Of a stretch of 64,000 nucleotides of DNA, positions 1-12,588 are shown piece by piece. Each line of letters opens with the position of its first letter. Position 1 is the first letter of the stretch. Position numbers and translations under genes: made by a program. The stretch covers positions 186,001-250,000 of the forward strand of contig JACVTC010000034.1 of the NCBI GenBank assembly GCA_016946835.1, written 5' to 3'. Source of the stretch: Neocallimastix lanati (nom. inval.) (lineage: Eukaryota > Neocallimastigomycota > Neocallimastigomycetes > Neocallimastigales > Neocallimastigaceae). The notes below the pieces were generated by a model that searched no databases, was not told the origin of the DNA, and saw only the letters and a program-made list of their open reading frames with translations.

Positions 1-274
1 ATTTTATTTTATTTCAATATGTATTATTATAATTATAATAATTATAATACTTTAATTCATATAAAATTTATATAATTCTATATATTAGAATATATAATTA
101 ATATATTACCTATTTCTTATAAATTAAATTATTTATATTAGAAATAGAAAACTCTCTTGTAAATTTTTAGGAATTAGAATTATTATTTAATTGTACGAAT
201 ATTATAATTTTATTAATAAAATTTACTAAACTACCATTATTTTAAAAACCCACTGCTTATATAAATTATTGCAC
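1..274. other. AT-rich spacer, no gene seen
   Basis: The stretch is almost entirely A/T with no coding frame and no recognised element. It ends where a small inverted-repeat element begins. Confidence 0.6.
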
Positions 275-377
275 ATAAAAGTCCCGTATATCACTTAATA
301 GATCATTAAATTATCATATGATTTATAAGCTGATCTAAAAATAACGTGAGATAAAATATGATATGCGGGACTTTTAT
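275..377. mobile_element. Small MITE-like inverted-repeat element
   Basis: A 19-bp terminal inverted repeat brackets about 100 bp. The left arm at 275-293 reads ATAAAAGTCCCGTATATCA and the right arm at 359-377 is its reverse complement with one mismatch. The arms hold the only GC-rich words in the first 380 bases. There is no coding capacity. The MULE to its right has inserted at its right edge, because that element's target duplication (371-379) includes the last bases of the right arm. The superfamily is unknown, and no target duplication of the small element itself could be recognised. Confidence 0.55.
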
Positions 378-802
378 ATGGGAGTATTGCATTTCGACAT
401 AATTTATGTTTGATCATTTATTCATGTATTACAATGTGGCTTGTAAAAATAAATGAATAGGAATAGGGTTAAATTTATTTTTATTTTTATTTTTATTTTT
501 TTTTTTTTAATTTTAAAAACATTTACAGTAAAAAATATATATATATAATAAAGTAAATAAAAAATAAAAAAAAAAAAAATAAAAAAAATAAATAATAAAG
601 TAAAATATAAAATATAAAAAAAAGAATAAATAATAAAGTAAATTATAAAATATAAAATATATAAAAAAAAGTAAAATATAAAATAAAAAATAAAAAAAAA
701 AAAAAAAGAATAAAATAAAATATAAGATAAAAAAAAATAGATTAAAACAAAAAAAATTAAAATATAAAAAATAAAACTTTAAATTTAAAATATTTATAAT
801 AA

Positions 803-2188
803 ATGGATGATCAATTAGAAAAAAGTGAAACTAATAATGAAAAAAACCAAATCATTGTAAATAGAAAATATAAATTTAATTTATGGTATATAACGAATAA
901 TACAAAAATATTCCAATGTACAAAATATAAAACAGTTAAAAAATGTAAATTATTCTAAATGATAATAATAAAGTAATAAAATATGAAAACAAACATACTC
1001 ATCCAGGAAAAGAATATGATGCATCTGTATCAATAATAAAACATAAAATGAAAAATGAAATTAGAAAAACCTCAATCCCATTTGATATAAATCCAAAACA
1101 TATATAATGAAATATTTGAAGAAATTGGATTGATATGCCCTGAATATAATTCAATTAAATCCCAAATATCAAGATATATTAAAAAACAACTACCTCCTGA
1201 TATATCTGAATATTATATAAACGAAAGAGATGAAAATTTTATGATATACAAAAATTCTAATATTATAATTTTTCAATCATCATTCCCCATTCCAAACAGA
1301 ATTGTCTATAAAATACAACGAACATATGTTTGCTGATAGTACATTTTATATTGCACCAATATTTGGTTATCAAGTGTTTATAACAAGAGTATTTGCTCCA
1401 GAAATAAATAATTTTTATACTACATCACTATCTATATTAAATAATAAAGAACAAGCAACCTATGAATTGTTATTTGAAGAATTAAAAAAGAATGAAAGTA
1501 ATTATAATAATAATATTATAAGTAATTATAATAATAATATTATAGTTATACCAAAAATTTTGCATTGTGATTTTGAAAAAAGTATATCCAATGCTTCCAT
1601 TAAAATATTTCATAATATTACTATTAAATATTGTGTATGGCATTATAAAAGATCGTTTGAAGTTCAAAAAAATAAATTATGTTATAATGAAGTTGAAAAT
1701 AATCATAAAATTTATTTGTTATATAAAGCTATTACAAATTTTCCTTTTATAAATCCTGAATATATATATGATATTTATAATTATATTAAAATTATATGTC
1801 AAATATATAATTATTTCAATTTTTTAAATTTTTTGGAATATTTTAATAAGACTTATTTATATAAATATGATATTCAATATTGAAATTATTATAACGATGT
1901 AAACCACATAACAAATAATGCTTCAGAATCTTTTAACAATTACTTAAAAAAATTGTTTTACAAAAAACCTTCTTTCTATGAATTGATTTATCATTTAAAA
2001 AGAGAAGAATCTTTATCTTACAATAATTACAAAAGGAAAATTGAAGGAGTTTGGAAAAAAAAAAAGAATATTAACAAAAACTGATGAAATCAATGATTTT
2101 ATTAAAAAATACAAAAAAAAAAGGAATCCGATTAATTGATAAAAAATGTGAAAAAATGATATCATTGATTTATGGTATAAATGTTTAA
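803..2188 (+). pseudogene. MULE transposase with N-terminal FLYWCH finger, copy 1 (broken)
   Basis: The reading starts at the ATG at 803, matching the intact-looking starts in the other copies. The FLYWCH-type zinc finger keeps both early cysteines in the YKTVKKC region. The MULE/DDE part keeps a first Asp in ADSTF (ADGTF elsewhere), a second Asp in HCDFEKS, a C-x2-H motif (CVWHYK) and NNASESF near the third acidic residue. Breaks: loss of about 8 bp near 945, a frameshift near 1105, loss of about 27-30 bp near 1205 relative to copy 2, a frameshift in the CCCC run near 1287, a TGG-to-TGA stop at 1881-1883, and further frameshifts near 2060-2120. It cannot encode an active transposase. Function is assigned from family motifs. 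Confidence 0.85.
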
Positions 2189-2254
2189 TAGAATTAAATA
2201 CACTCTAAATATATGAATAATAATTAATTAGAATATATATAGTTTAAATTATAT

Positions 2255-2425
2255 TTATATCAATATCAATATATTTTATTAATATCAATATCAATATATT
2301 TTATTAATATCAATGTCAAAATATTTCATTAATATCAATATCAAAATATTTCATTAATATCAATATCAAAATATTTCATTAATATCAATATCAAAATATT
2401 TCATTAATATCAATATCAATATTTA
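2255..2425. repeat. Tandem repeat of about 25 bp in the MULE 3' region
   Basis: Units built from TTAATATCAATATCAAAATA recur about seven times between the transposase stop and the right end. The same array is present with fewer units in MULE copy 2 (about 50850-50960), so it belongs to the element and varies in copy number. Confidence 0.8.
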
Positions 2426-2842
2426 AATTTTATTAATATTATAATAAATTTTATTTTATTATTAAATTAATTTAATAATAAAATATATAATTTTATTTAT
2501 TTTATTTGAATAAAATAAAATGGAAAGGTTTTATTATTAAAATATTTAATAATAAAATATAATAATAAAATAAAATTAAAAAAAAAATAAAAATAAAATA
2601 AAATTCTCAACAGAAAACTTATTCTTTTTTTGTTTTTATTTTATTTTTTTTTAATGCTAAAATACATTTATTCTTTTATTTATTCTTTTTTTTGTTTTTA
2701 TTTTATTTTTTTAATGCTAAAAAACAATAAATAAAAATATACGTTGAAAATAGTGGCGTATTACATATATTATACACATTGTACAAAATTTTATGATGAT
2801 TATACATAAATTATGTCGAAATGCTTCACATTCCTTTTATAT

Positions 2843-5800
2843 GCTATCTATTTTTAATAGTATAATTAAATATTTTATTAATGTTAATATCTTTTCCTAA
2901 AATTATTAACCAAGTTAACTTCTCCATATTAAATAAAAATATGAAGAATGATTTATGATTAGGATTATTTACATATAAAAATTAGTATTGAATAATATAA
3001 ATATATCTAATAATAATATTTAATATAATATATTATAAATATTAATATAATAAATAATATCAATTATATATATATCTAATTATAATTAAAATAACTTCAA
3101 CTGTTAACATTTATTTTTAATATATAGAAAGAATGATGTATTTTTAATATAAACTTTAAAATAAATAAGAATATTTAAGTTATATATATAATAATATTCT
3201 TATATATATTTAGAAGAAATTGACTATTTAATTTAATATATTTAATATATTTCATATTATAATAAATAATATATATATGAATATTGAATAATATATGAAT
3301 AAGAAATTATTTCAAATATTATTATTGACAAAAGAGATATAAATTTAATATTTAATAATTATTATTAAATATACAGAATATGCTAACTACACATATTTGT
3401 TTTATATCAAATAGATTTATATAATATCATATATTCTATACAAACATATAAAATTAATGAAAAAATAAAATTTATGTGTTATAAAGTTTATGTAAATATG
3501 TAATTATGAAAATAATTGATAAATTTATTAATGTTTTATCTTAAATATATTTATGTATTAATAAAAAATACAAACTTAAGTCCATTTCCAAGTATAATTT
3601 ATTATCTTTTAATATGAATATAATTGTTAATGATAAAAAAAAAAATAAAAAATCAAGCAACAGTCTTTATGAAGAAGAAATAATACAATTATATATAATA
3701 ATACAATTATATATATTTCAACGTAAATGAATATTTTCTTTATAGAAAATGTATTTATTTAAATTTTTCATTTTCATCAAATGTAGTTTATCATTTATGA
3801 AAAATCAAAAAATAGTAAAAATTATTCATTAATAAATACTTATTTAGAAAAAATATTATAATTTTAGAAAAATAAAAAATATTCATATAGACAAGTTTTA
3901 TATTTAATTATTTATTATTTATTATTTACTATTTATTATTTACTATTTACTACTTAAAAACTATTCAATTATTGAATATTAATTATTTATTATTCCATTA
4001 TTTATTTATTATTCCATTATTTATTTATTATTCCATTATTTATTTATTATTCCATTATTTATTTATTATTCCATTATTTATTTATTATTCCATTATTTAT
4101 TAATAAATACTCTTTTTATTATTTATTATTTATTATTTATTATTTATTATTCAATTATTTATTATTTATTATTTATTATTATTCATTTATTTATTATTTA
4201 TTATTTATTATTTATTATTTATTATTTATTATTTATTATTTATTATTTATTATTTATTATTTATTATTTATTATTTATTATTTATTATTTATTATTTATT
4301 ATTTATTATTTATTATTTATTATTTATTATTTATTATTTATTATTTATTATTTATTATTTATTATTTATTATTTATTATTTATTATTTATTATTTATTAT
4401 TTATTATTTATTATTTATTATTTATTATTTATTATTTATTATTTATTATTTATTATTTATTATTTATTATTTATTATTTATTATTTATTATTTATTATTT
4501 ATTATTTATTATTTATTATTTAATTATTTAATTATTTATTATTTATTATTTAATTATTTATTATTTATTATTTATTATTTATTATTTATTATTTATTATT
4601 TATTATTTATTATTTATTATTTATTATTTATTATTTATTATTTATTATTTATTATTTATTATTTATTATTTATTATTTAATTATTTATTATTTATTATTT
4701 ATTATTTATTATTTATTATTTATTATTTATTATTTATTATTTATTATTTATTATTTATTATTTATTATTTATTATTTATTATTTAATTATTTAATTATTT
4801 ATTATTCAATTACTGATTATTACTTATTGATGCTTATTTTTTGTACCAAATTAAAAAAAATGTAAACCATTTCAGTTAATTAAATTTTAATAATGAGTAA
4901 TTTTTTTATTAATTAAATATTTTTATTTTATTATTTTTTATTTTTATTAATGTTTTTCTACTTAATATTAATATAAAAAATATTTATTATTTGTGGCGTA
5001 GTAAAAAATATCTCCATTTTATATTAATTAGAATATTAAAAAGATAGTAAAATTTTGATTTTTTTTGAAAAAGATATTGGCTTTATTTAATGGGAAATTG
5101 TCTCCTCTTCTCCCCATTTGTGATTGATGGTGGTATGGCTTCTTCATTGCTTTTTTTTTTTTTTTTTTTTATTAGAGATTTTTAAGGATAAGAGGAAAGA
5201 TTAAGATTGAAAGAATTTTTTTATTTTTTTAAAGTCATTATTTAATAATAATTCATAAATAATATATAAATTTTAATATTTTGTAGAAGTGCTTAATCTA
5301 TTAAAAAAAAAAAAAAATGAATGAATATAATATTTTATTAGTAACAATTATAAATCTTATAACCCTTAATTACAAACAATTAAATCATTCAATTCAATTA
5401 ATAAAATAATAATAAAAAAAAAGCTTAATAAAGAATGAAATTAAAAAGAACAAGTAAATAAAAAAAAATTCTTTTTTTGTTTTATTTTAGTATTTTAAAA
5501 TGTTGTATTAATTTTTTGTTTTTTTTTTTTTCTTTTTTCATCTATTTTAGAAGACTTTTTTTTTTTCTCATTTTCATTTAATTACAATTAAATTAAAGTG
5601 GGAAATTTTGAATTATGAGTAATTCAAGAACATTTTATTTATATTTATTTATTTATTTATATTTATATTTATTTATTTATTTATATTTATATTTATTTAT
5701 TTCTTTTTAGTTCTTTTTAGTTATAAATGGGGCAATTAATGTTTAGTAATTATAATTAACCTCTCTTTAAAAATTCATATAGAATATATATACAAGTAAA

Positions 5801-6317
5801 TATATAAAAGGTTAGTGGATTGATAGAATTTTTATTATTTGTTCATTCAAATATTAATATTTTTATATATTTGCCAATTTTTTATCATTCCTCAACCACT
5901 TTGAAAAAAAAAACCCATCACAGATTTTAACTATCATCCATTAAAATAAAAAATTTTTTTTTTAACTTAATTTATTAATTAATTAATACCATAAATATTA
6001 ATAATTAATAATTATAATAATTTATAATTAATAATTAATAATTAATATTTAAAATTAATATTTATTATTTAAAATTAATATTTAATATTTAATATTATTT
6101 TTGTTGAAATGAAATGAACATAAATGGAAATTATCTTTCTCTAATTCAGCCTTTGACCATGACAATGAAAAAAAAATTAAATAAATAATTAAATAAATGG
6201 AATAATTAAATAATAAATAAATAATTGAATAAATAAATAAAATTTCTTAATAAAATAATAAATAAATAAATAAATAAAAAATAAATAAATAAAAAAGAAT
6301 GAAATAATAAATTTAAT

Positions 6318-6353
<36 letters not shown>

Positions 6354-6691
6354 AATCTTCGTATCTGTCATTTTCTAATTCTTCTAAGAGGTATCATGAA
6401 ATTGAATGGCATGAATATATCTTTTGTAATTGAATTGAAATTAATTTTCTATCATTTCATTAGTATTATTTTATTGTATACTTTGAAGATTAAATAAAAA
6501 TTTATAATATCAGTTTATTATATCAGTTTATAATAACAGTTTAAAATTTAAAATTAAATTAAATTTTTTTAATCATTTTTTTAAATTTTTAATTTTTTAA
6601 TTTTTAATTTAGATATATATATATATTAATATATATAAATTTATATATTTATTTTTATATTTTCATAAATAGATAAAATCATTTGGCTATT

Positions 6692-6723
<32 letters not shown>

Positions 6724-6872
6724 ATCAAAAAAGGGAAAAAGAATTAAAAAGAAAAAAATTTTTTTAACTTATTTTTATATAAAAGTAATGATTTTTTCTC
6801 GAAAAAAAAAATTTTTTTTTTATTCATTATTCCTCATTAATTTAATATTTATTTTGTTTTAGGAAAAAAAAA
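2843..6872. other. AT-rich intergenic spacer
   Basis: There is no supportable gene. The contents are simple AT repeats, the heptamer satellite listed separately, TTTA runs near 5640-5700 and 6695-6720, and long poly(T) or poly(A) tracts near 5150, 5300 and 6320. A slightly less AT-biased patch at about 5090-5150 has no open frame worth calling. The last few hundred bases should hold the promoter and 5' leader of the GH43 gene, but no motif stands out. Confidence 0.6.
3905..4805. repeat. TATTATT heptamer satellite with AATAAATACTCTTTTT insert
   Basis: About 900 bp consist mostly of the 7-bp unit TATTATT with occasional six- or eight-base variants. Near 4100 the run carries AATAAATACTCTTTTTATTA, which is the reverse complement of the spacer word in the satellite at 56.9-61.9 kb. 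It is therefore the same repeat family in the opposite orientation. Confidence 0.9.
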
Positions 6873-7853
6873 ATGGTTACTATTGAAAAGAGACCTTTAG
6901 TTACTGATACTTACACCGCTGATCCATCTGCTCATGTCTTCAACGGTAAAATCTACATTTACCCATCCCATGATCGTGATATTGAAACCATCGATAACGA
7001 TAACGGTGATCAATATGATATGAAGGATTACCACGTCTATGAAATGGACGATGAAAACACTCTTCCACGTGACTGTGGTAAGGTTTTAGATATTAAGGAC
7101 ATCCCATGGGTTTCCAAGCAACTCTGGGCTCCAGATTGTGTTGAAAAGGATGGAAAGTACTACTTCTTCTATCCAGCTCGTGATAAGGAAGGTTTCTTCC
7201 GTATTGGTGTTGCTATTGGTGATAAGCCAGGAGGTCCATTCAAGCCAGAACCAAACTACATTCAAGGTACCTACAGTATTGATCCATGTATCTTCCCAGA
7301 CACAGACAAGAACTTCTACCTTACCTTCGGTGGTATTTGGGGTGGTCAACTCGACAAGTACCGTAACAATGTTTACGATGAAAAGAACGAAGAACCAACC
7401 GGTGAAACTCCAGCTGTTTGCGCTAAGATTGCCAAGATGAACCCAGACATGAAGACTCTTGCCGAAGCTCCACGTGATATTGTTATTTTAGATGAAAACG
7501 GTAAGCCACTTACCGGTAAGGATCACGACAGACGTTACTTCGAAGATCCATGGCTCTACAAGAAGGGTGATACCTACTACTTCACCTACTCCACTGGTGA
7601 TACTCACTTCTTATGTTGGTCTACCAGTAAGAACGTTTACGGTCCATATACCTACGGTGGTAAGATCTTAACCCCAGTTCTTGGTTGGACTACTCACCAC
7701 TCTATTCTTGAATACCACGGTAAGTGGTGGTTGTTTTACCACGACTGTGAAATTTCCAAGGGTGTTAACCACAAACGTAACGTTAAGTTCAGAGAACTTA
7801 AGTACGATGACAAGGGTGGAATTATTACCATGGATGGTACTTTAGGTGCTTAA
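6873..7853 (+). CDS. Glycoside hydrolase family 43 enzyme (beta-xylosidase/arabinofuranosidase type)
   Basis: The product is 326 aa and hydrolyses, by family, terminal xylose or arabinose links of plant polysaccharides with inversion. One five-bladed beta-propeller fills the protein. Candidate catalytic residues are visible: base Asp17 in the ADPSA motif, pKa-tuning Asp137 in SIDP, and general acid Glu224 in YFEDPW. The HHSILEYHGKWWLFYH stretch near 275-290 is typical of the family. The start follows an A-rich leader and leaves about 16 residues before the catalytic Asp, as usual. No signal peptide, dockerin or carbohydrate-binding module is seen, so it may act inside the cell on imported oligosaccharides. 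Codon use is far more GC-rich than the flanks. There is no intron. Subfamily and substrate cannot be fixed from sequence alone. Horizontal transfer from rumen bacteria is a reasonable inference, not shown here. Confidence 0.9.
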   Translation: MVTIEKRPLVTDTYTADPSAHVFNGKIYIYPSHDRDIETIDNDNGDQYDMKDYHVYEMDDENTLPRDCGKVLDIKDIPWVSKQLWAPDCVEKDGKYYFFYPARDKEGFFRIGVAIGDKPGGPFKPEPNYIQGTYSIDPCIFPDTDKNFYLTFGGIWGGQLDKYRNNVYDEKNEEPTGETPAVCAKIAKMNPDMKTLAEAPRDIVILDENGKPLTGKDHDRRYFEDPWLYKKGDTYYFTYSTGDTHFLCWSTSKNVYGPYTYGGKILTPVLGWTTHHSILEYHGKWWLFYHDCEISKGVNHKRNVKFRELKYDDKGGIITMDGTLGA

Positions 7854-8693
7854 ATGATATAATCATAGACCTTTATATAAAAAAAAAGAATTCTTTTTTT
7901 TTTTTTTTTATTTTTAAAATTATCAATATATCATCATATATTGGTAAAAATGATCTTATTAAAAATTTCCTTATAGTAAATAAATACTATTTTTATTTTT
8001 TTCTTTTACTACTTTTCTTTATGAATACAAGTAAATAAAATAACTTTATTTAATATAGAATTAAAAGTAGAGAAACAAGTAAATAAATATCTTTTTTAAA
8101 CGCATATAAATTATGAAAAAAAAAAGATAATATTAAAAATTTGATGCAAATATGTAAATAATAATAAAAAAAAAAATACTTTTGAACAAAAAAAAAAAAA
8201 AAAAAGGGTAAATAAATAATTCTTTACTTTTTATCTTTTTTTTTTTTAATAATATAATGAAAGTATAAACAAGAATATAAACATGTAATCTATCCCAATG
8301 TTCAATATATCATTGGTATTTTGAAATAAAATACAAAATAAAGCAAAATATTAAAAAATAAATATAATTTTTTTGTTTATTATTTATTATTTATTAATAA
8401 ATACTCTTTTTATTATTTATTATTTATTATTTATTATTTATTATTTATTATTTATTATTTATTATTTATTATTTATTATTTATTATTTATTATTTATTAT
8501 TTATTATTTATTATTTATTATTTATTATTTATTATTTATTATTTATTTATTTATTATTTATTATTTATTATTTATTATTCAATTATTATTATTTAATTAT
8601 TTATTATTTATTATTTATTATTTATTATTTATTATTTATTATTTATTATTTATTATTTATTATTTATTATTTATTATTTATTATTTAAATTTA

Positions 8694-8724
<31 letters not shown>

Positions 8725-9034
8725 TATAGAACATATATTTAGCCCATGCAAATAGATGTATATATGATAATATTCATGTATTTTGCACATACATTAGATA
8801 TGAATGTCAAAAAACATGCATATTTGTTATTTGGCGAATAGTCTAATATATAACTAATTATTTGTATCATCGAATCCAATAAATTTTTACATTCTATTAA
8901 GTAATGGTTGGGAGACTTTAGTGGACACTACAACAATTAATTATTAATTTAATTAGTTTTACTATTTAAATGTTTGATCTTCTATATTTTATTAAATATT
9001 TAAAAAACAATTTAATAATAAATAAATATCTAAA
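7854..9034. other. Intergenic spacer downstream of GH43
   Basis: No gene was found. The stretch holds the GH43 3' untranslated region, poly(A) and poly(T) tracts, the heptamer run at 8374-8692, a TA dinucleotide run at about 8702-8728, and a unique but non-coding patch at about 8730-8990. Confidence 0.6.
8374..8728. repeat. TATTATT heptamer satellite plus (TA)n
   Basis: The stretch begins with TTATTAATAAATACTCTTTT, the same spacer word as in the other satellite loci. It continues as about 40 heptamers and ends in AAATTTAAAAAAAA followed by a TA run. The open frame across it is a by-product of the 7-bp period. Confidence 0.9.
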
Positions 9035-9039
9035 TATCT

Positions 9040-9338
9040 AAATAATAAATAATAAATAATAAATAATAAATAATAAATAATAAATAATAAATAATAAATA
9101 ATAAATAATAAATAATAAATAATAAATAATAAATAATAAATAATAAATAATAAATAATAAATAATAAATAATAAATAATAAATAATAAATAATAAATAAT
9201 AAATAATAAATAAATAAATAATAAATAATAAATAAATAAATAATAAATAAATAATAATTAAATAAATAATAAATAATAAATAATAAATAATAAATAATAA
9301 ATAATAAATAATAAATAATAAATAATAAATAAATAAAT
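9040..9338. repeat. AATAAAT-type heptamer satellite (opposite orientation)
   Basis: About 300 bp of AATAAAT units lie immediately next to the left LTR of the copia-type element. This is the reverse-complement orientation of the arrays at 3.9 and 8.4 kb. Confidence 0.9.
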
Positions 9339-9340
9339 AA

Positions 9341-9612
9341 TATTAAATATAATACTTAAAATGATATTTATATTTTATTATGGGTTTATTTATTTATTTT
9401 ATTTCTTTTTATTGTTTTTACTTTAAGAAAGGCCTTCTTCATTTAAAAATATGTCATTACATGTTATTTATAATTATTTTCTAAAGTAATCTAACATTAT
9501 TAGTAACATTTAATATTACCACTGTATTATATTATCGAATATAAATATTTTACACTTTATAAATGTAGTATAAAGTACAATGTAATTAAACACATCATTG
9601 TGATATTTAACA
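9341..9612 (-). repeat. 3' LTR of the decayed copia element
   Basis: It aligns over its whole length with 12589-12864, sharing for example TTACATGTTATTTATAATTA and GTAATTAAA, with many substitutions and small gaps. The outer boundary lies against the heptamer satellite and is uncertain by a few bases. Confidence 0.75.
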
Positions 9613-9729
9613 TTAAGATTTGAAATTTTTTATTTATTCTTAAATTTGAAATTATTTTAAAAAATTTTATTCAAATTTTTATTAATAAAATTTTTTTTTT
9701 TCACATTTTTATTCAAAAAATTATTTTTT

Positions 9730-10041
9730 GTGATTTTTATACGGCTTATACTATTATTATCGTTCTTTCTATTAAAAATAGCCTTATTTACTTTTTCTAT
9801 TATCATGTAGAATATTGGCATGGCTTTCATTTGATATCATTTTTATACTTTCTTCAATATTTGAATTTTTGAGTATTTCCTTTTGATTTTCATTAATATA
9901 ATACTTCATTAATTTTATCTTCATTTATTTTATCTTTATTGATTTTTCTGTTTTTCTGAATTATTATATAACATGTTTTCATGTTTTCATTATTGTATTC
10001 ATCCATTAAATCTATATTATCTTCAAAATTAACTTTATTAT

Positions 10042-10087
<46 letters not shown>

Positions 10088-11411
10088 CATTCATTTCAAA
10101 TTCATTATGATAAATGGATTGATTAAATTTATATATAAATGCTGTTCCCCCTCAATTTATTTATCTGAATGATTTGAGGTATGAAAAAAAAATTTACTAA
10201 GTGAGTCATATGTACTTTTATTGAAGTATACATCACTAACTATAATTATTGATTTTGAAGTAATGTTGAGGACACGATAACCAGGGGAGTCTGATGAATA
10301 TCCAAAGAAAATATCTGGTTTTGAATTATTACCTTCCTTTGTATTCTAATTTCAAGTATTTTTTCATTAAGTTTATGAAACTCAATAAATTTCTGTACTG
10401 TCGCAGATTTTATGTTTCAGTAAATAAATCCATCTTTTTCGACGGTAGTAGTCATCAATAAATGTTATATTATAATATTTGTATCCACTAAATGATGGTG
10501 GAAGGCTTAAGTGGGCCGACGATATCGAAATACACGATTTGTAATGGTGAAGTACCTTTGTTGGTTGTTTTGTCGAATGGTTTTTTTTTTTTTTTTTTTT
10601 CTTGAGTTAACTAATTTTGCAATCTTCACAATTTATATTATCATTCTTTTCTTCCTTAATGTTGTTGTTTTCAAAAAAAAAATTTTTTTTTAAACATTTT
10701 GATTGTTATAGTGACCTAATTTAGCATGCCATAGTTTTAAATCTACATTATTTATATTATTATCAATATCTTTTATTGGGCTTGTATTTAAAGTAAAAAA
10801 AGGTTTTCATCATTTGTATAGATGGTCGTCATTAGTTTATTATTTTTTAAAAATTTGGAGTCTTTCTTTATTATTTCACATTTCCATTACAAATTTAAAG
10901 CCTTTTTTCACAAAGGTAATGTCAGTGGAAATTAAATTATTTTGTAAGTTTTAGGGCATAAAACACTTCTCCAATAGAAAAATAATTATTTTTATACATT
11001 CTTTTGTACATATCCTTTTTGTATATTCTATCGGATTGTCTATTTGGGTATGTAATCCCTCTATTAGAAACTTCTTCAATGTTTGATAGTATTTTTGTAT
11101 TTTTAGATAAGTTGATTCCTGTTCCACTATCCATGATCCATGACTCTTTGTTATCATCTTTCTTTACTATTATTTTCTTCTTTTACTATTTCTGCATTTA
11201 CTTTTTTATACCTTTATGTTCCTAAGAGTTATTGGAACTATTATTAAAATTATTTTTTTCAATATTAGTTGTTATATTGAAGCAGAAGTCGAACGAAGGA
11301 ATCTGAATCTGAATCTGAATTGTTATGTTTTTTTATAATTAACGTTATATTATTTAAAGTTTCTTTCACTACCTTTCCTGTTTAAAAATATTCTTTTATT
11401 TTTATTTCTTG

Positions 11412-11463
<52 letters not shown>

Positions 11464-11677
11464 GTTTTTCTTTTTTTCCCCTATAGTTATTATTTGGTAA
11501 ATTTGTTAAGTTAAAAAGACAATTATCAGTAGTTTGCCCATTTTTATGACAATAGTGGCAGTATTTAGTAGGAAATTTTTTTTTTTTTTTATTGAAAATA
11601 TTTGAAAGTTTCCCATTTCGGATTCTGTTAATTTGATCTTTCCGGCTGATATACTTCTTTGATTTCTACTCTTTTAA

Positions 11678-11716
<39 letters not shown>

Positions 11717-12138
11717 ATTATGGTACTTAGTTTTGTTATGTCTTCTTTTAAATCTTTAAATGTCTTTTCAGCATATAGAAAATGTGAATGAATATGCAAT
11801 ACCGACTTTATTTAATTCATCTAAAATATATAAAGCTTTTTATTTCTTCACTTTATTCTGGTTTATTTGGTATTTTTTTTCCTTGTTATTACATTCTGTA
11901 AAATAACGAGTGAAGATTATCTAAATACAGCTTAAAAGTCATCTTTTTTTTCAATTTTTAAATTTCTTTATTTTCAATTTCAATTTCAAATAGTTTGAAT
12001 GGGCCTGTTTCTGAAAATTTTTCTTGTAATTCATTTATCATTTAAGTATGCACTTGTGCAATTATTTAATAGACTTTTTGTATATTTCGTCGAGGCTGCT
12101 CAATATTATAATCCTAACTGTACTTTCATATTTTAAAT

Positions 12139-12186
<48 letters not shown>

Positions 12187-12468
12187 TGATGTTTATATAT
12201 TTAATATTCATTGATATATAATCACCCAATTCTTCATAATCAAAGGAATAGTTTTAAGTCTAAATACCATTTATAAAAGTTTTCAATTGTAATTTTAAAG
12301 TTTTGAATATGAAATTTAATTAATTATTATTTGTTTAAATATTTAGAGATTCTACCTTAACAGGAGCATCATTCATTGTTGTGCTTGATGCATTTGTTGT
12401 CTTGCTGTTTTCATTGAGGTTTTTTGAAGAACTTTCCCGTAGTTGTTGCATTTTCTGATTTAGTCATT
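9730..12468 (-). pseudogene. Copia-type gag-protease-integrase remnants
   Basis: Read 5' to 3' on the minus strand, the remnants are in copia order. A gag start lies at about 12468 (MTKSENATT). A zinc knuckle at 11519-11560 reads CHYCHKNGQTTDNC, so the CX2CX4HX4C histidine has become Gln. Protease follows with SWIMDSGTG around 11112-11150. The GAG-pre-integrase motif LWHAKLGH lies at about 10695-10740. Integrase core pieces FDIVGPLKPS and FIDDYYR lie at about 10430-10535, followed by FFGYSSDSPGYRVL near 10260-10315. Stops, frameshifts and poly(A/T) expansions interrupt every part. The domain order identifies the Ty1/copia group. Confidence 0.8.
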
Positions 12469-12579
12469 TTTAATGTAACTGCTAATATTTCTTTATTTTA
12501 ATATTTAATGAATGTTTAATATTTTAATATATTGAATTTTGATATTAACCAATGTTAATGAATTATTGAGTCATTGAAA

Positions 12580-12588
12580 CTCATAATC
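12580..12588 (-). promoter_or_regulatory. Primer-binding site, half initiator tRNA-Met type
   Basis: On the minus strand GATTATGAG abuts the 5' LTR and is complementary to CTCATAATC, the anticodon-loop region of an initiator tRNA-Met. The bases beyond it resemble those after the primer site at 58581, with an A/T difference at the anticodon position. Confidence 0.55.

Larger units (their letters stand above)
380..2833 (+). mobile_element. Mutator-like DNA transposon (MULE copy 1), defective
   Basis: The left end starts GGGAGTATT and the right end reads GAATGTGAA on the opposite strand. Both are followed by the same 20 bp, GCATTTCGACATAATTTATG, in inverted orientation. The 9-bp sequence CTTTTATAT lies directly outside both ends (371-379 and 2834-2842), a Mutator-type target-site duplication. 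Inside are an A-rich leader (about 480-800), a broken FLYWCH/MULE transposase and a tandem repeat 3' of it. The whole element aligns with the one at 48865-51384. Ends and duplication were read directly; the family follows from the transposase and the 9-bp duplication. Confidence 0.88.

Noticed and set aside
8373-8729. 118-aa frame of Ile/Tyr/Leu repeats
   Set aside because: It is produced by the 7-bp satellite, which cycles through all three frames without stops in one direction.
10511-11225. Short plus-strand frames at 10511-10693 and 11004-11225
   Set aside because: They are antisense to the decayed copia integrase and protease remnants.
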